9,594 bases of DNA from DUNY01 sp964520055. GTDB lineage: Bacteria > Bacillota > Thermosediminibacteria > Thermosediminibacterales > Tepidanaerobacteraceae. The notes under the pieces are model-generated. The model worked only from the letters and a program-made list of their open reading frames with translations, searched no databases and had not been told where the DNA came from. A program made the translations under genes and the position numbers. This document shows, piece by piece, positions 1 through 5,774 of the stretch (position 1 is the stretch's first letter; every line of letters starts with the position of its first letter). The stretch is taken from NCBI GenBank assembly GCA_964520055.1, contig CAZFME010000088.1, positions 1 to 9,594 of the forward strand. The letters are read 5' to 3'.

Positions 1-2
1 TG

Positions 3-65
3 CGCTATGCTATAGAAAAGTTTGAACCGGAATTAAGACAGAAATTCTTAAAAGGCCTAATATAA
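3..65 (+). CDS. C-terminal end of an unidentified protein (partial)
   Basis: An open frame enters from the left edge and ends at TAA 63-65. It gives a 20-residue tail, RYAIEKFEPELRQKFLKGLI, which is charged, amphipathic and protein-like. The two other forward frames hit stops within the first 35 bases. Too little is visible to name a family. The following 66 bases are AT-rich and lead to a hairpin at 132-171, consistent with the end of a transcription unit. It could be a chance frame. Confidence 0.35.
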   Translation, partial: RYAIEKFEPELRQKFLKGLI

Positions 66-131
66 TATGAATTTTATAGAAGATGGCTTGATAAAGGAAA
101 CTTTTACATATAGACAATTAAAAGAAACCTA

Positions 132-171
132 AATTTCCTCCGTTTCACTTCTTTAAAGAACGGGGGAAATT
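132..171 (+). terminator. Hairpin, possible terminator of the upstream gene
   Basis: AATTTCCTCCGTT (132-144) pairs with AACGGGGGAAATT (159-171). The 13-bp stem is perfect apart from one T-G wobble, with a 14-nt loop that contains the small palindrome CTTTAAAG. It lies about 65 bases after the partial gene at the left edge. No run of T follows on either strand, so an intrinsic terminator is only one reading; a border hairpin or a small structured RNA are others. Confidence 0.4.
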
Positions 172-263
172 ATTATTGATAAAATTCACGCAATTTTGGA
201 GGAATTTTTCATTTTGCTATCGAATAATTGAAATAACGTATTTTTAAGAAGCCGTCATGAATT

Positions 264-356
264 ACATATCAACTTTGTCTCTGATGTAGGAACCGAACTT
301 AAATTAAAATGCTATATCCGATAAACATGAAAGTTAGGGAAAAGATGTTATACAAA
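264..356 (+). repeat. Weak attC-like border repeat A, upstream of the TIR gene
   Basis: The right end reads GGGAA, five bases, then GTTATAC (347-353), matching the right core of the better border repeats further along. The middle contains ACCGAACTTAA (292-302), a motif that recurs near 6011 and, diverged, near 5160 and 8236. The left half (ACATATCAAC from 264) only loosely matches the TATAAC core. The assignment depends on comparison with repeats H, I and J. Confidence 0.35.
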
Positions 357-383
357 GTTCCCAAAATATGGGGGTAGCGAAAA

Positions 384-1292
384 ATGCCTAGTATATTTTT
401 AAGCCATACAAGTATAGATAAACCCTTTGTAGAGAAATTAGCAAGAGATTTAAAAAGAATAGGGGTAAATGTATGGTACGATAAATGGGATATAAAAGTT
501 GGTGATTCTATTACATGGCAAATTGAGGATGGAATCCGAGAAAATGAGTATCTTGGAATAATATTATCACCAGAAGCTCTTAATTCCGAGTGGGTGAAAA
601 GCGAATTAAGTAGTGCTTGGGTTAAACAAATGCAAACAAGAAAAGTTATGATTTTACCAATATATTATAGGGATTGTGCAATACCATATTTTTTGTCTGA
701 CCGGAAATATGCTGATTTTCGTGATGATTATCAATTTGGGTTTGAAGAGTTAGTGGAAGTTTTAGGGGTAAAGAATGCTGATATTATATCTTTAGACAAC
801 TGGAGGAAGTACACTAAAGTAAAGGGTTCTAGTTGGCAAGAATATAGGAAAGAAGAATTTGAAAGATTAGTTACTGCGCTAGTTGATAGGGCGATAGAGT
901 ATAATTGGTCAAGTTGGGTTGGTGGAACTAAAAATCCATTATCTATTACATTTTATGCATATATAAATAGAGAACATCAGCAATCAGTATCTATAAAATT
1001 AGATAAAAAAACTAATTCATATATCGCGAGTTTAGAAAATAACTGGAATCCCAATAATATTCCTATTTCAAAATTTATAATTTATGTAGGTAATTCAATT
1101 AATGAGTGTGAGGAATTTCTGTGGAGAAAAATGGAGGATTTTAAAAATAAATATGGCAACCCTACTGAAAAGGCAGAACACTCTGTAGAAAAGTTTATTA
1201 ATTTTGACGATAAATTGAAATTGACAAAGAAAATAGTAAATGAACTGAGAAAGGAGATAAATTATAAAGAAATTTTTCGGGACCTCGGATAA
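384..1292 (+). CDS. TIR-domain protein (probable NAD-consuming effector)
   Basis: This 302-aa protein opens with a TIR domain over about residues 2-135. Visible landmarks are the first strand with SIFLSHTSIDK (3-13), GVNVWYDKWDIKVGDS (27-42) at the BB-loop position, and SPEALNSEWVKSEL (62-75). E74 sits where bacterial TIR NADases and SARM1 carry the catalytic glutamate, so the active site appears intact. Residues ~150-302 form a second, unrecognised domain rich in aromatic and charged residues, probably a sensor or regulatory part. In this family, standalone TIR proteins often deplete NAD+ in phage defence or toxin systems; that role is inferred. The ATG is preceded by GGGGGT (370-375). No obvious promoter was seen upstream. 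The TAA stop lies within the left core of border repeat B, so the last residues (FRDLG) are encoded by the repeat. No partner gene such as a Thoeris ThsA is adjacent. Confidence 0.92.
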   Translation: MPSIFLSHTSIDKPFVEKLARDLKRIGVNVWYDKWDIKVGDSITWQIEDGIRENEYLGIILSPEALNSEWVKSELSSAWVKQMQTRKVMILPIYYRDCAIPYFLSDRKYADFRDDYQFGFEELVEVLGVKNADIISLDNWRKYTKVKGSSWQEYRKEEFERLVTALVDRAIEYNWSSWVGGTKNPLSITFYAYINREHQQSVSIKLDKKTNSYIASLENNWNPNNIPISKFIIYVGNSINECEEFLWRKMEDFKNKYGNPTEKAEHSVEKFINFDDKLKLTKKIVNELRKEINYKEIFRDLG

Positions 1293-1458
1293 TACGGTAT
1301 TCACACAAGAGGCAAAGTGGGATGCCTTTGGGTCTACTGCCCACATCTCATTTGATAACCTAGACAACTTGCACAAACCTAAGAAAAGAGCTATTTAAGA
1401 TTTGGTCTTCGCCTGTAAGCTCAAGGGCGTCAGAAATGTTTTGAAACGCTATACGAAA
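1287..1458 (+). repeat. attC-like border repeat B
   Basis: The left core GGATAAT (1287-1293) is followed after exactly 6 nt by TTCAC (1300-1304), the same geometry as the TATAAC-6nt-TTCCC cores of repeats H and J. The right core is GAAACGCTATACG (1443-1455). Internally AGGCA and TGCCT (around 1311-1327) pair across 8 nt. The TIR gene's TAA stop lies inside the left core. The following gene's ribosome binding site begins about 14 nt after the right core. Confidence 0.45.
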
Positions 1459-1479
1459 TACCTAAAGCGAGGTGGTTTA

Positions 1480-2529
1480 ATGAATAAAATTTTCGTAACT
1501 GGTTTAGCGATTGGAAATGAAATAGGAACCTGTGATTTTTGTAATTTTGATTTTAGTTGGCTTATTACAAATCCATCTGTACTTTTATGGACAGATAAAA
1601 TTATATTGACACCAACTATTTGGAAAGCAATTTAAGAGAGAAGGTATCCGGAAACAGATAAGACTTCCAAGGTATTGAAGGTAATTTTTAATATGGCTAA
1701 GGCGGAAAATTTAATAGAAATAATAGACCCTTCTACAATAATGACAGAAGAGTATGCTAAAGTGCTTTTTAAACTAATCAAAAATGATTCATTTAATTGA
1801 ATAGAGATATTTCCTGATATTGTAAGAAAGGGAGATAAAGCAGTACCTGGGGAAATATATATTGGCAATATAGTTTATTGTTCAACGTATTTATGGTCAG
1901 TATATGTTAGCTTATTTTTAGCGAGACATTTAGATGCAAACTGTTTATTTGATAAAAGAGCTTTGAAGTATCTAAACTTAAAATTTGGACTATATAATTT
2001 ACCTAAAAATGTTAATAACAATTACATTAAATGTTTCGAAAATGTATTTGATATTTCATTACCGAATGAATTAGTATTGCATAACTATGCATTTAACCCT
2101 GAAGAGCAATGTAATAGATGTGCAAGAATTGTAGATTGTAAAGATAAATATTTATCTGATATAGAGAAGAATGTCAATAAGATGTTCAAATGGCGTAATT
2201 ATGATGAAATACATCAAATTAAAGATGTAATAAATCAAAGAAATAAAATTGATGGGGTTATTAATCCTATTGAAATAAAGAATGAGTTTATTGATATTAG
2301 AAATAAATTAAATAAAAGAATAAAAAAGGTTTTTCCTAAAGTTAAGAGGTGGCCAAACTTATCTACTATCATGTCAGTACCGATTGCTATAGGTGGATTA
2401 GTTACTGGCAACCCCGTCCTAACTGTTGGAGGGGCATCTATGGCTGGAGCGTCAACAATGGTAAAAGAATTAGTTACTTACTTGGAAAATAAATATAATT
2501 GGGTAGGATTTACAAATAGGCAAGTATAA
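1480..2529 (+). pseudogene. Unrecognised cassette gene broken by two in-frame stop codons
   Basis: An ATG at 1480 follows GAGGTGG (1469-1475). From there a single reading frame runs to TAA 2527-2529, 349 codons, interrupted only by TAA at 1633-1635 (codon 52) and TGA at 1798-1800 (codon 107). All three segments share one frame and have convincing protein composition, so no frameshift need be assumed. The first segment holds GTCDFCNFDFSW; the second is charged (EREGYPETDKTSKVL, AENLIEIIDPSTIM); the last has a CxxC (CNRC) and a glycine-rich hydrophobic stretch near the C-terminus. TGA plausibly replaces TGG (Trp). I do not recognise the family. A relic is the simplest explanation; stop readthrough is less likely. 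The final stop overlaps the left core of repeat C. Confidence 0.75.
1963..2529 (+). CDS. Surviving 3' open segment of the interrupted gene
   Basis: This is the longest uninterrupted part of the pseudogene spanning 1480-2529, up to 188 aa from a TTG at 1963, the first usable start after the internal TGA. No ribosome binding site precedes that TTG, and the same frame reads as protein upstream of it back to the TGA, so this is unlikely to be an independent start. Visible features are CNRCARIVDC with three cysteines (residues ~50-59), a charged helical middle, and a glycine/alanine-rich hydrophobic segment (about residues 139-167, PIAIGGLVTGNPVLTVGG) that could be a membrane hairpin. If a product is made it would lack the N-terminal third. 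Function is unknown. Confidence 0.5.
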   Translation: MKYLNLKFGLYNLPKNVNNNYIKCFENVFDISLPNELVLHNYAFNPEEQCNRCARIVDCKDKYLSDIEKNVNKMFKWRNYDEIHQIKDVINQRNKIDGVINPIEIKNEFIDIRNKLNKRIKKVFPKVKRWPNLSTIMSVPIAIGGLVTGNPVLTVGGASMAGASTMVKELVTYLENKYNWVGFTNRQV

Positions 2530-2690
2530 TGTAATTCAAATTCAAATAAGAATGTATTTTACGCAAGGGTATCTAGAGCAAAGTTTTTTGGGTCAAACCA
2601 GTCGGTAAGTCCCTTCACTTGGAGGCAAAGCGAGGGTTTACTTTAGGGGTCGGTTCAGTGATGTCGCATATACTTGGCCGTTATGCGACA
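2524..2690 (+). repeat. attC-like border repeat C with a perfect terminal hairpin
   Basis: The left core GTATAAT (2524-2530) contains the preceding gene's TAA stop. The right core is CCGTTATGCGAC (2678-2689). TGTCGCATA (2662-2670) and TATGCGACA (2682-2690) form a perfect 9-bp inverted repeat with an 11-nt loop. The middle has longer imperfect pairing: AAGTCCCT near 2607 against AGGG...ACTT near 2633, and AACCAGTCGG near 2596 against TCGGTT near 2650. The ribosome binding site of the next gene starts about 7 nt after the repeat. Confidence 0.5.
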
Positions 2691-2713
2691 TTCATAAAGA
2701 AGGGGTTGGAAGT

Positions 2714-3781
2714 GTGGAAGCATTAATAAAAGAAATAACAGCTGTCATAATTGATAAAATTAAGAATAATAAAGTTATCTGGTTGTTAGTTATTGGATAT
2801 TTGATTCTTGTCCTTAAAGAAAAAGCGCCAACGGAATATAACTTACTTATACTCAACTTTGGGAGAACATTTGAACGCATCTATGTTGACTTTTTTCCTA
2901 CCATTTTTATTATAGTTGTTTTTACTTCGATAATTGCATTAATGAAACATAGTGATAAAAAGAGAGATGAATATATTAAAGATAGAGAATTGAGATATGA
3001 GATTTATGAATCCGATAATAAAATTCCATTTCAAATCAATATACTTGAAAATACAAAATTTCTTCTATTTGACGAGATACCATATAGAGAAATTAGTTTA
3101 ATCAATAATTCAGGTTTTAATCTTGAATATGCAAACGGACAGATTGACTTTTATAAGAGTAAGGAAAGAAAATTTAGTGTAAATTTTAATATTTATAATT
3201 TAAAAAACGGATATGGACATTTTATAGAAAAACAGGCTATACATAGATTTGGATTTGAATGGGATGAATTTGATTTATATATTAAAAACGCTGAATATGG
3301 TAATCGAAAAATTACAAATGCTCGATATGGCGGTTTGGCATTTTACATACTACCTCCAGACCTTAAAAGACTGAAAAAGAAATGGTTTGAGAGGTTTATC
3401 CCTTATAATTTAGATTGGTTGAAAGATATGTTATATGAGCACTTACTAATGATGATTAGGTGGAACTTGAAAAGACAGACTTACTATGAAAGAATTCCAA
3501 CAGAATTAACACGAAAGAATATTAGGAGACATTTTATACAAAGAATAGTGACTATTCTAGTATTGTGTATAGTCTTTGTATGGACTTTACTTTTAAGTTA
3601 TCATTTTTTTGTGATGTTATCTGATATAGCTCTTATTTGGGGTTCTTACCTATGGAACTTATTAGTAAAGGTTGTGAGTATTGCATACAATATGTTCCCG
3701 CGAGGGCACGTGGGGCAAAATCCTAGGGTATGCGCTACATCCCTCAGCCCAAGCCTAATATTTAAGCCATGTAAGGGCTGA
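2714..3781 (+). CDS. Unrecognised multi-pass membrane protein with a C-terminus encoded by a border repeat
   Basis: The start is GTG with AAGAAGGGG (2697-2705) at normal spacing. The 355-aa product has two N-terminal hydrophobic helices (about residues 21-34 and 60-77), then a soluble region of about 190 residues rich in Tyr, Asp and Lys, then two C-terminal helices (about 278-296 and 305-324). A charged segment, HSDKKRDEYIKDRELRYE, follows helix 2. No catalytic motif stands out, and I do not recognise the family. From about residue 324 the frame is inside border repeat D, so the tail (PRGHVGQNPRVC...) is repeat-encoded, rich in Pro, Ser and Cys and unlike the rest. Either the stop was lost on cassette joining, or the natural C-terminus lies close to residue 326. 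Plausible roles such as a defence membrane effector or an immunity protein are speculation. Confidence 0.75.
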   Translation: MEALIKEITAVIIDKIKNNKVIWLLVIGYLILVLKEKAPTEYNLLILNFGRTFERIYVDFFPTIFIIVVFTSIIALMKHSDKKRDEYIKDRELRYEIYESDNKIPFQINILENTKFLLFDEIPYREISLINNSGFNLEYANGQIDFYKSKERKFSVNFNIYNLKNGYGHFIEKQAIHRFGFEWDEFDLYIKNAEYGNRKITNARYGGLAFYILPPDLKRLKKKWFERFIPYNLDWLKDMLYEHLLMMIRWNLKRQTYYERIPTELTRKNIRRHFIQRIVTILVLCIVFVWTLLLSYHFFVMLSDIALIWGSYLWNLLVKVVSIAYNMFPRGHVGQNPRVCATSLSPSLIFKPCKG

Positions 3782-3830
3782 CCATCGCCTTAGCGCTTGG
3801 GACGCCGGGAACTCGGAGACTTTATAGGAA
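3683..3830 (+). repeat. attC-like border repeat D
   Basis: The left part GCATACAATATGTTCCCG (3683-3700) and the right part CGGGAAC (3806-3812) form a perfect 7-bp inverted pair, GTTCCCG/CGGGAAC, across about 105 nt. The right end runs into TTTATAGG (3821-3828). The interior has GGGCTGACCATCGCCTTA (3775-3792), which recurs with two mismatches at 5777-5794 in repeat F. The unit is visibly more GC-rich than the genes on either side, and the end of the upstream membrane-protein ORF is read through it. Confidence 0.65.
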
Positions 3831-3837
3831 ATAGTGA

Positions 3838-4023
3838 TATAAGCTGCTCTCTCTGGTCTATTTTTTAGATGAAGGTCAACCAATATGTGGGTTTTCAATT
3901 TTTAGGGATGATTCATTAAATTCACTTGGTGTGATTTTATTTTGGATACAATTTATCACTGTAATATTCTTTCTATCTCTATATTTGCTAACAAAAAGTA
4001 TAAATGGGAGAAAGAATAGATAG
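3838..4023 (+). pseudogene. 5'-truncated remnant of a small membrane-protein gene
   Basis: Directly after border repeat D an open frame of 61 codons runs to TAG 4021-4023 with no ATG, GTG or TTG near its beginning and no ribosome binding site. It reads YKLLSLVYFLDEGQPICGFS, then a hydrophilic stretch, then one strong transmembrane helix (about residues 32-53, VILFWIQFITVIFFLSLYLL) and a basic tail ending NGRKNR. The helix plus positive-inside tail is typical of a real C-terminus. The head appears to have been lost at the repeat, as expected if recombination or deletion at the border removed it. The family is not recognised. Confidence 0.5.
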
Positions 4024-4162
4024 GGGTTAATCCATATGGGTAATTGTAGATGAAAAATAACATCAACTGACATCAGATAGTAGTTGCACCGTTCATAGGG
4101 CGGTTGTTTCAGAAAAGATATTAGGCCCCCAAGAGCATATTGTTTTACGAGGAGAACAACAG

Positions 4163-4873
4163 ATGAAAAAACCGTTTTTATTGTTGATTATCCTACTGTT
4201 ACTAAGCCTTTTAATTTACTGGTATATTACTCATGAACCTAAGGGTGCAAACATAGATAGAAAGGATATAAATGTCGTAGTTATAGAAACCAATTTAGAG
4301 ATTAATGTGGAAGATGTAATCAACGCTTTTAATGTAACTAACCGAGTTTATTTTCATAATAAAGAAGAGATTCCGATATTGAATAAAGTAAAGCCTGCGG
4401 CATTTTATTATCTTGATGGGGCATTGTTAACTTATATTTTTGAAAATGAAGTAGAGTGTAATAAGGCTGTTGAGTTTATTCATGAAAATTTTACTGATGA
4501 AAAACTTCTTGCTAGTAGACTTGTAGAATTTCGACAAACAGATTTTGAACCCATTATCTATAAAGTTAATAATGCATTAGTTGCATATGTTCCGAAATAT
4601 ACAATTAAAACTAAAATGAATCGGTCAGTGGAACGTGTAATATTTTTGAAAAAAGCCAGAGAGAAAGGCCTTACTAAGGAAATGTTAAACTATTTGGGCA
4701 ATCTAGGATTTTCAAATCAGGAAATATTAGAATTGCTGCAAGCAAAGATTGATACAATATTTGCACCAGGTACTCATCTTGATGGCGGAGGGTTCGATTT
4801 TTCAGCTCTTTCGGAAGAAGAACAAAAAGAATTACAAAAATCGGGTATCGACTCTTACAAAAGCGTATATTGA
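4163..4873 (+). CDS. Membrane-anchored protein of unknown function, 5' part of a frameshifted gene
   Basis: ATG follows GAGGAGA (4149-4155). Residues ~5-22 form an N-terminal hydrophobic anchor (PFLLLIILLLLSLLIYWY) with no lipobox cysteine, so the rest is probably extracytoplasmic. The middle (about 35-150) has alternating strands and helices but no motif I recognise. Near residue 170 a repeat begins, LTKEMLNYLGNLGFSNQEIL, ending IFAPGT. After the frame closes at TGA 4871-4873, the next frame carries a second copy of this repeat (LLQKRILNNLGYEYEE... IFPNT), already open about 15 bases before the stop. The intact gene therefore probably spanned 4163-5058 (about 298 aa) and lost one base near 4853-4856, in the run CTCTTACA. 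Confidence 0.8.
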   Translation: MKKPFLLLIILLLLSLLIYWYITHEPKGANIDRKDINVVVIETNLEINVEDVINAFNVTNRVYFHNKEEIPILNKVKPAAFYYLDGALLTYIFENEVECNKAVEFIHENFTDEKLLASRLVEFRQTDFEPIIYKVNNALVAYVPKYTIKTKMNRSVERVIFLKKAREKGLTKEMLNYLGNLGFSNQEILELLQAKIDTIFAPGTHLDGGGFDFSALSEEEQKELQKSGIDSYKSVY

Positions 4874-5058
4874 ATAATTTAGGTTATGAATATGAAGAGA
4901 TGACCAATATTTCTAAAGCTGAATTAGACTTAATTTTTCCCAATACGGAACTAGTTGCTAAATTAGAAGAACTAGGTCTAACAAAAAAAGATATCGAAGA
5001 GAAGTTAAATAATGTTCTGAACTATAAAGACATTATTAAAGAGGCATTAAGCCTTTAA
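4870..5058 (+). CDS. 3' part of the frameshifted membrane-anchored protein
   Basis: This frame (-1 relative to the upstream segment) runs to TAA 5056-5058. A TTG at 4870 overlaps the upstream TGA but has no ribosome binding site. The frame is also already open and repeat-like before the TTG (LLQKRI), so this is better read as the displaced C-terminus than a separate 62-aa gene. It contains two helical repeats: LNNLGYEYEEMTNISKAELD and LEELGLTKKDIEEKLNNVL. These resemble LGNLGFSNQEILELL at the end of the upstream segment, giving a three-repeat C-terminal domain in the intact protein. Translational coupling through the TTGA overlap is possible in principle and would yield a separate small repeat protein. 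Confidence 0.6.
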   Translation: MNNLGYEYEEMTNISKAELDLIFPNTELVAKLEELGLTKKDIEEKLNNVLNYKDIIKEALSL

Positions 5059-5120
5059 GCTTATTTCTAAAGGGGCTAATATCCTGTTAGCTTCCAAATC
5101 TCGGCCAGACGACATTAGCA

Positions 5121-5192
5121 AGCAACGTGTCCCAAAATCTGAGAGAAATGTACTTAGCAACCGGACTTCGAGAATACGCTAGATATTATGCA
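5121..5192 (+). repeat. Border repeat E, same subtype as repeat H
   Basis: CCCAAAATCTGAGA (5131-5144), ACTTCG (5165-5170) and TTATG (5186-5190) occur in the same order and almost the same spacing (offsets 0, 34, 55) as in repeat H at 8204-8264 (offsets 0, 35, 56). The 14-nt start differs at one base. The left core is degenerate (CAACGTGTCCC). A further right-core-like GTTATGC lies at 5263-5269, beyond a hairpin, and may be a leftover of another border. Confidence 0.6.
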
Positions 5193-5202
5193 GCATATCA
5201 TA

Positions 5203-5228
5203 AAAAACCGCACCATTCTTTGGCGCGG
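5203..5228 (-). terminator. Intrinsic terminator of the minus-strand regulator unit
   Basis: Read on the minus strand, CCGCGCCA, a 5-nt loop AAGAA and TGGTGCGG form an 8-bp stem with one G-U wobble, immediately followed by TTTTTT. The stem occupies 5228 down to 5208 and the T run 5207-5202. It lies 50 bases downstream of the Xre regulator's stop and matches the standard rho-independent design. Only the minus orientation has the T run. Confidence 0.8.
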
Positions 5229-5278
5229 ATAAATAAATTCCTTGCAGTATCGGTAGAGCCCGGTTATGCCTTTAAGCT

Positions 5279-5470
5279 TTAATCTAACTGGAAAATTTCC
5301 TCGACGGGTGTGTTTAATAACCTAGCGAGTTTCATTGCTAATTCCAAAGATGGATTATACTTATCATTTTCAATGGCTATAATGGTTTGCCTTGTAACAC
5401 CCAGCTTATTTGCAACGTCTTCTTGCCGTAAACCTAATTCCTTACGTAAGACTTTAATTTTATTTTTCAT
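5279..5470 (-). CDS. Xre-family helix-turn-helix transcriptional regulator
   Basis: A compact 63-aa protein that is essentially a single HTH domain of the Cro/C1 type. Residues ~5-58 contain LRKELGLRQEDVANKLGVTR, the recognition helix TRQTIIAIENDKYNPS (26-41) and the usual closing LNTPVEEIFQLD. It matches the short YozG-like regulators common in Bacillota. The start overlaps the upstream membrane-protein gene by 11 bp, so the pair is cotranscribed and probably translationally coupled. Two TGTAAA/TTTACA inverted repeats at the promoter upstream of the pair are plausible targets, giving autoregulation; this is inferred from position. A T-tailed terminator closes the unit. This is the only unit on the minus strand. 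Confidence 0.93.
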   Translation of the reverse strand: MKNKIKVLRKELGLRQEDVANKLGVTRQTIIAIENDKYNPSLELAMKLARLLNTPVEEIFQLD

Positions 5471-5684
5471 TGCCGGACATCTGGCGAGCCATATAAAGTT
5501 TACTGCCGAAGAAAATAATATTTTGAAGGCTAATAATCATAAAAAGAATAAAAGGAAGCTCACCGCTTTTTATAAAAGTTACTGCAAGCCATATAATTAG
5601 AGATACATTCACAAAAACCCACGATAACCTCATAGATTTGAAATTAATAAACATTTCCATTTCATCCGCTTTTTTAGGCCTCAT
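5460..5684 (-). CDS. Small two-helix membrane protein paired with the Xre regulator
   Basis: The 74-aa protein has a charged N-terminus (MRPKKADEMEMFINF), then two hydrophobic helices at about residues 20-38 and 43-60, and a short polar tail (ARQMSGNEK). ATG at 5684 follows an ideal AAGGAGGT (5698-5691 on the minus strand) 6 nt upstream. Small two-helix proteins immediately ahead of a short Xre regulator are a recurrent pair in Bacillota, and the DE-M...N pattern near the N-terminus resembles those. The role is unknown; it may control the regulator's activity from the membrane or be its target. Its stop lies inside the regulator gene. Confidence 0.85.
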   Translation of the reverse strand: MRPKKADEMEMFINFKSMRLSWVFVNVSLIIWLAVTFIKSGELPFILFMIISLQNIIFFGSKLYMARQMSGNEK

Positions 5685-5704
5685 AAAAATACCTCCTTAT
5701 CCAA

Positions 5705-5724
5705 ATGTAAAAACATCTTTACAT
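5705..5724. promoter_or_regulatory. Operator-like palindrome 1 at the transcription start
   Basis: ATGTAAA (5705-5711) and TTTACAT (5718-5724) form a perfect 7-bp inverted repeat with a 6-nt centre. On the minus strand it begins 2 nt after the -10 box, covering the expected start site, where a bound repressor would block initiation. The encoded Xre protein is the obvious candidate. Confidence 0.65.
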
Positions 5725-5726
5725 TG

Positions 5727-5754
5727 ATTATATACGCTGAGGTAAAAATGTCAA
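5727..5754 (-). promoter_or_regulatory. Sigma-A type promoter of the membrane protein-regulator operon
   Basis: On the minus strand a perfect -35 box TTGACA (5754-5749) and perfect -10 box TATAAT (5732-5727) are separated by 16 nt. The predicted start, near 5720, gives a leader of about 36 nt before the ATG at 5684, with the ribosome binding site at 5698-5691. It is the only strong promoter I can see in the window and directs transcription opposite to the neighbouring genes. Confidence 0.85.
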
Positions 5755-5765
5755 GAACTTTTTAC
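5742..5765. promoter_or_regulatory. Operator-like palindrome 2 over the -35 box
   Basis: GTAAAAA (5742-5748) and TTTTTAC (5759-5765) are a perfect 7-bp inverted repeat separated by 10 nt, enclosing the -35 box. With palindrome 1 it shares the GTAAA/TTTAC half-site, so the promoter is flanked by two related operator-like elements. The wider centre differs from palindrome 1, so cooperative binding of dimers to half-sites is one possible arrangement. Confidence 0.5.
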
Positions 5766-5774
5766 ATTAATGGC

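Noticed and set aside
384..1292. Thoeris defence system
   Set aside because: No ThsA (SIR2/SLOG or Macro) gene is adjacent; the TIR protein stands alone between border repeats.
1095..1376. Minus-strand ORF opposite the TIR gene's end and repeat B
   Set aside because: It lies mostly antisense to the better-supported TIR gene, has low-complexity hydrophobic composition from AT-rich antisense, and lacks a ribosome binding site.
1402..1482. Longer N-terminus for the pseudogene, starting inside border repeat B
   Set aside because: The frame upstream of ATG 1480 runs through the repeat's right core, and only the ATG at 1480 has a ribosome binding site (GAGGTGG).
1798..1800. Selenocysteine at the in-frame TGA
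   Set aside because: The same gene also has an in-frame TAA, there is no convincing SECIS hairpin just after the TGA, and the context has no redox motif.
3876..4073. Minus-strand ORF after repeat D
   Set aside because: It is antisense to the headless membrane remnant, whose plus-strand reading has a better helix and basic tail.
4855..4873. Programmed -1 frameshift between the two halves of the membrane-anchored gene
   Set aside because: No X-XXY-YYZ heptamer is in frame; the bases around AAAAGC do not fit, so a simple deletion is more likely.
5310..5600. Plus-strand ORF across the regulator pair
   Set aside because: It is antisense to two well-supported coding regions with a consensus promoter and terminator, and its protein shows no coherent domain.
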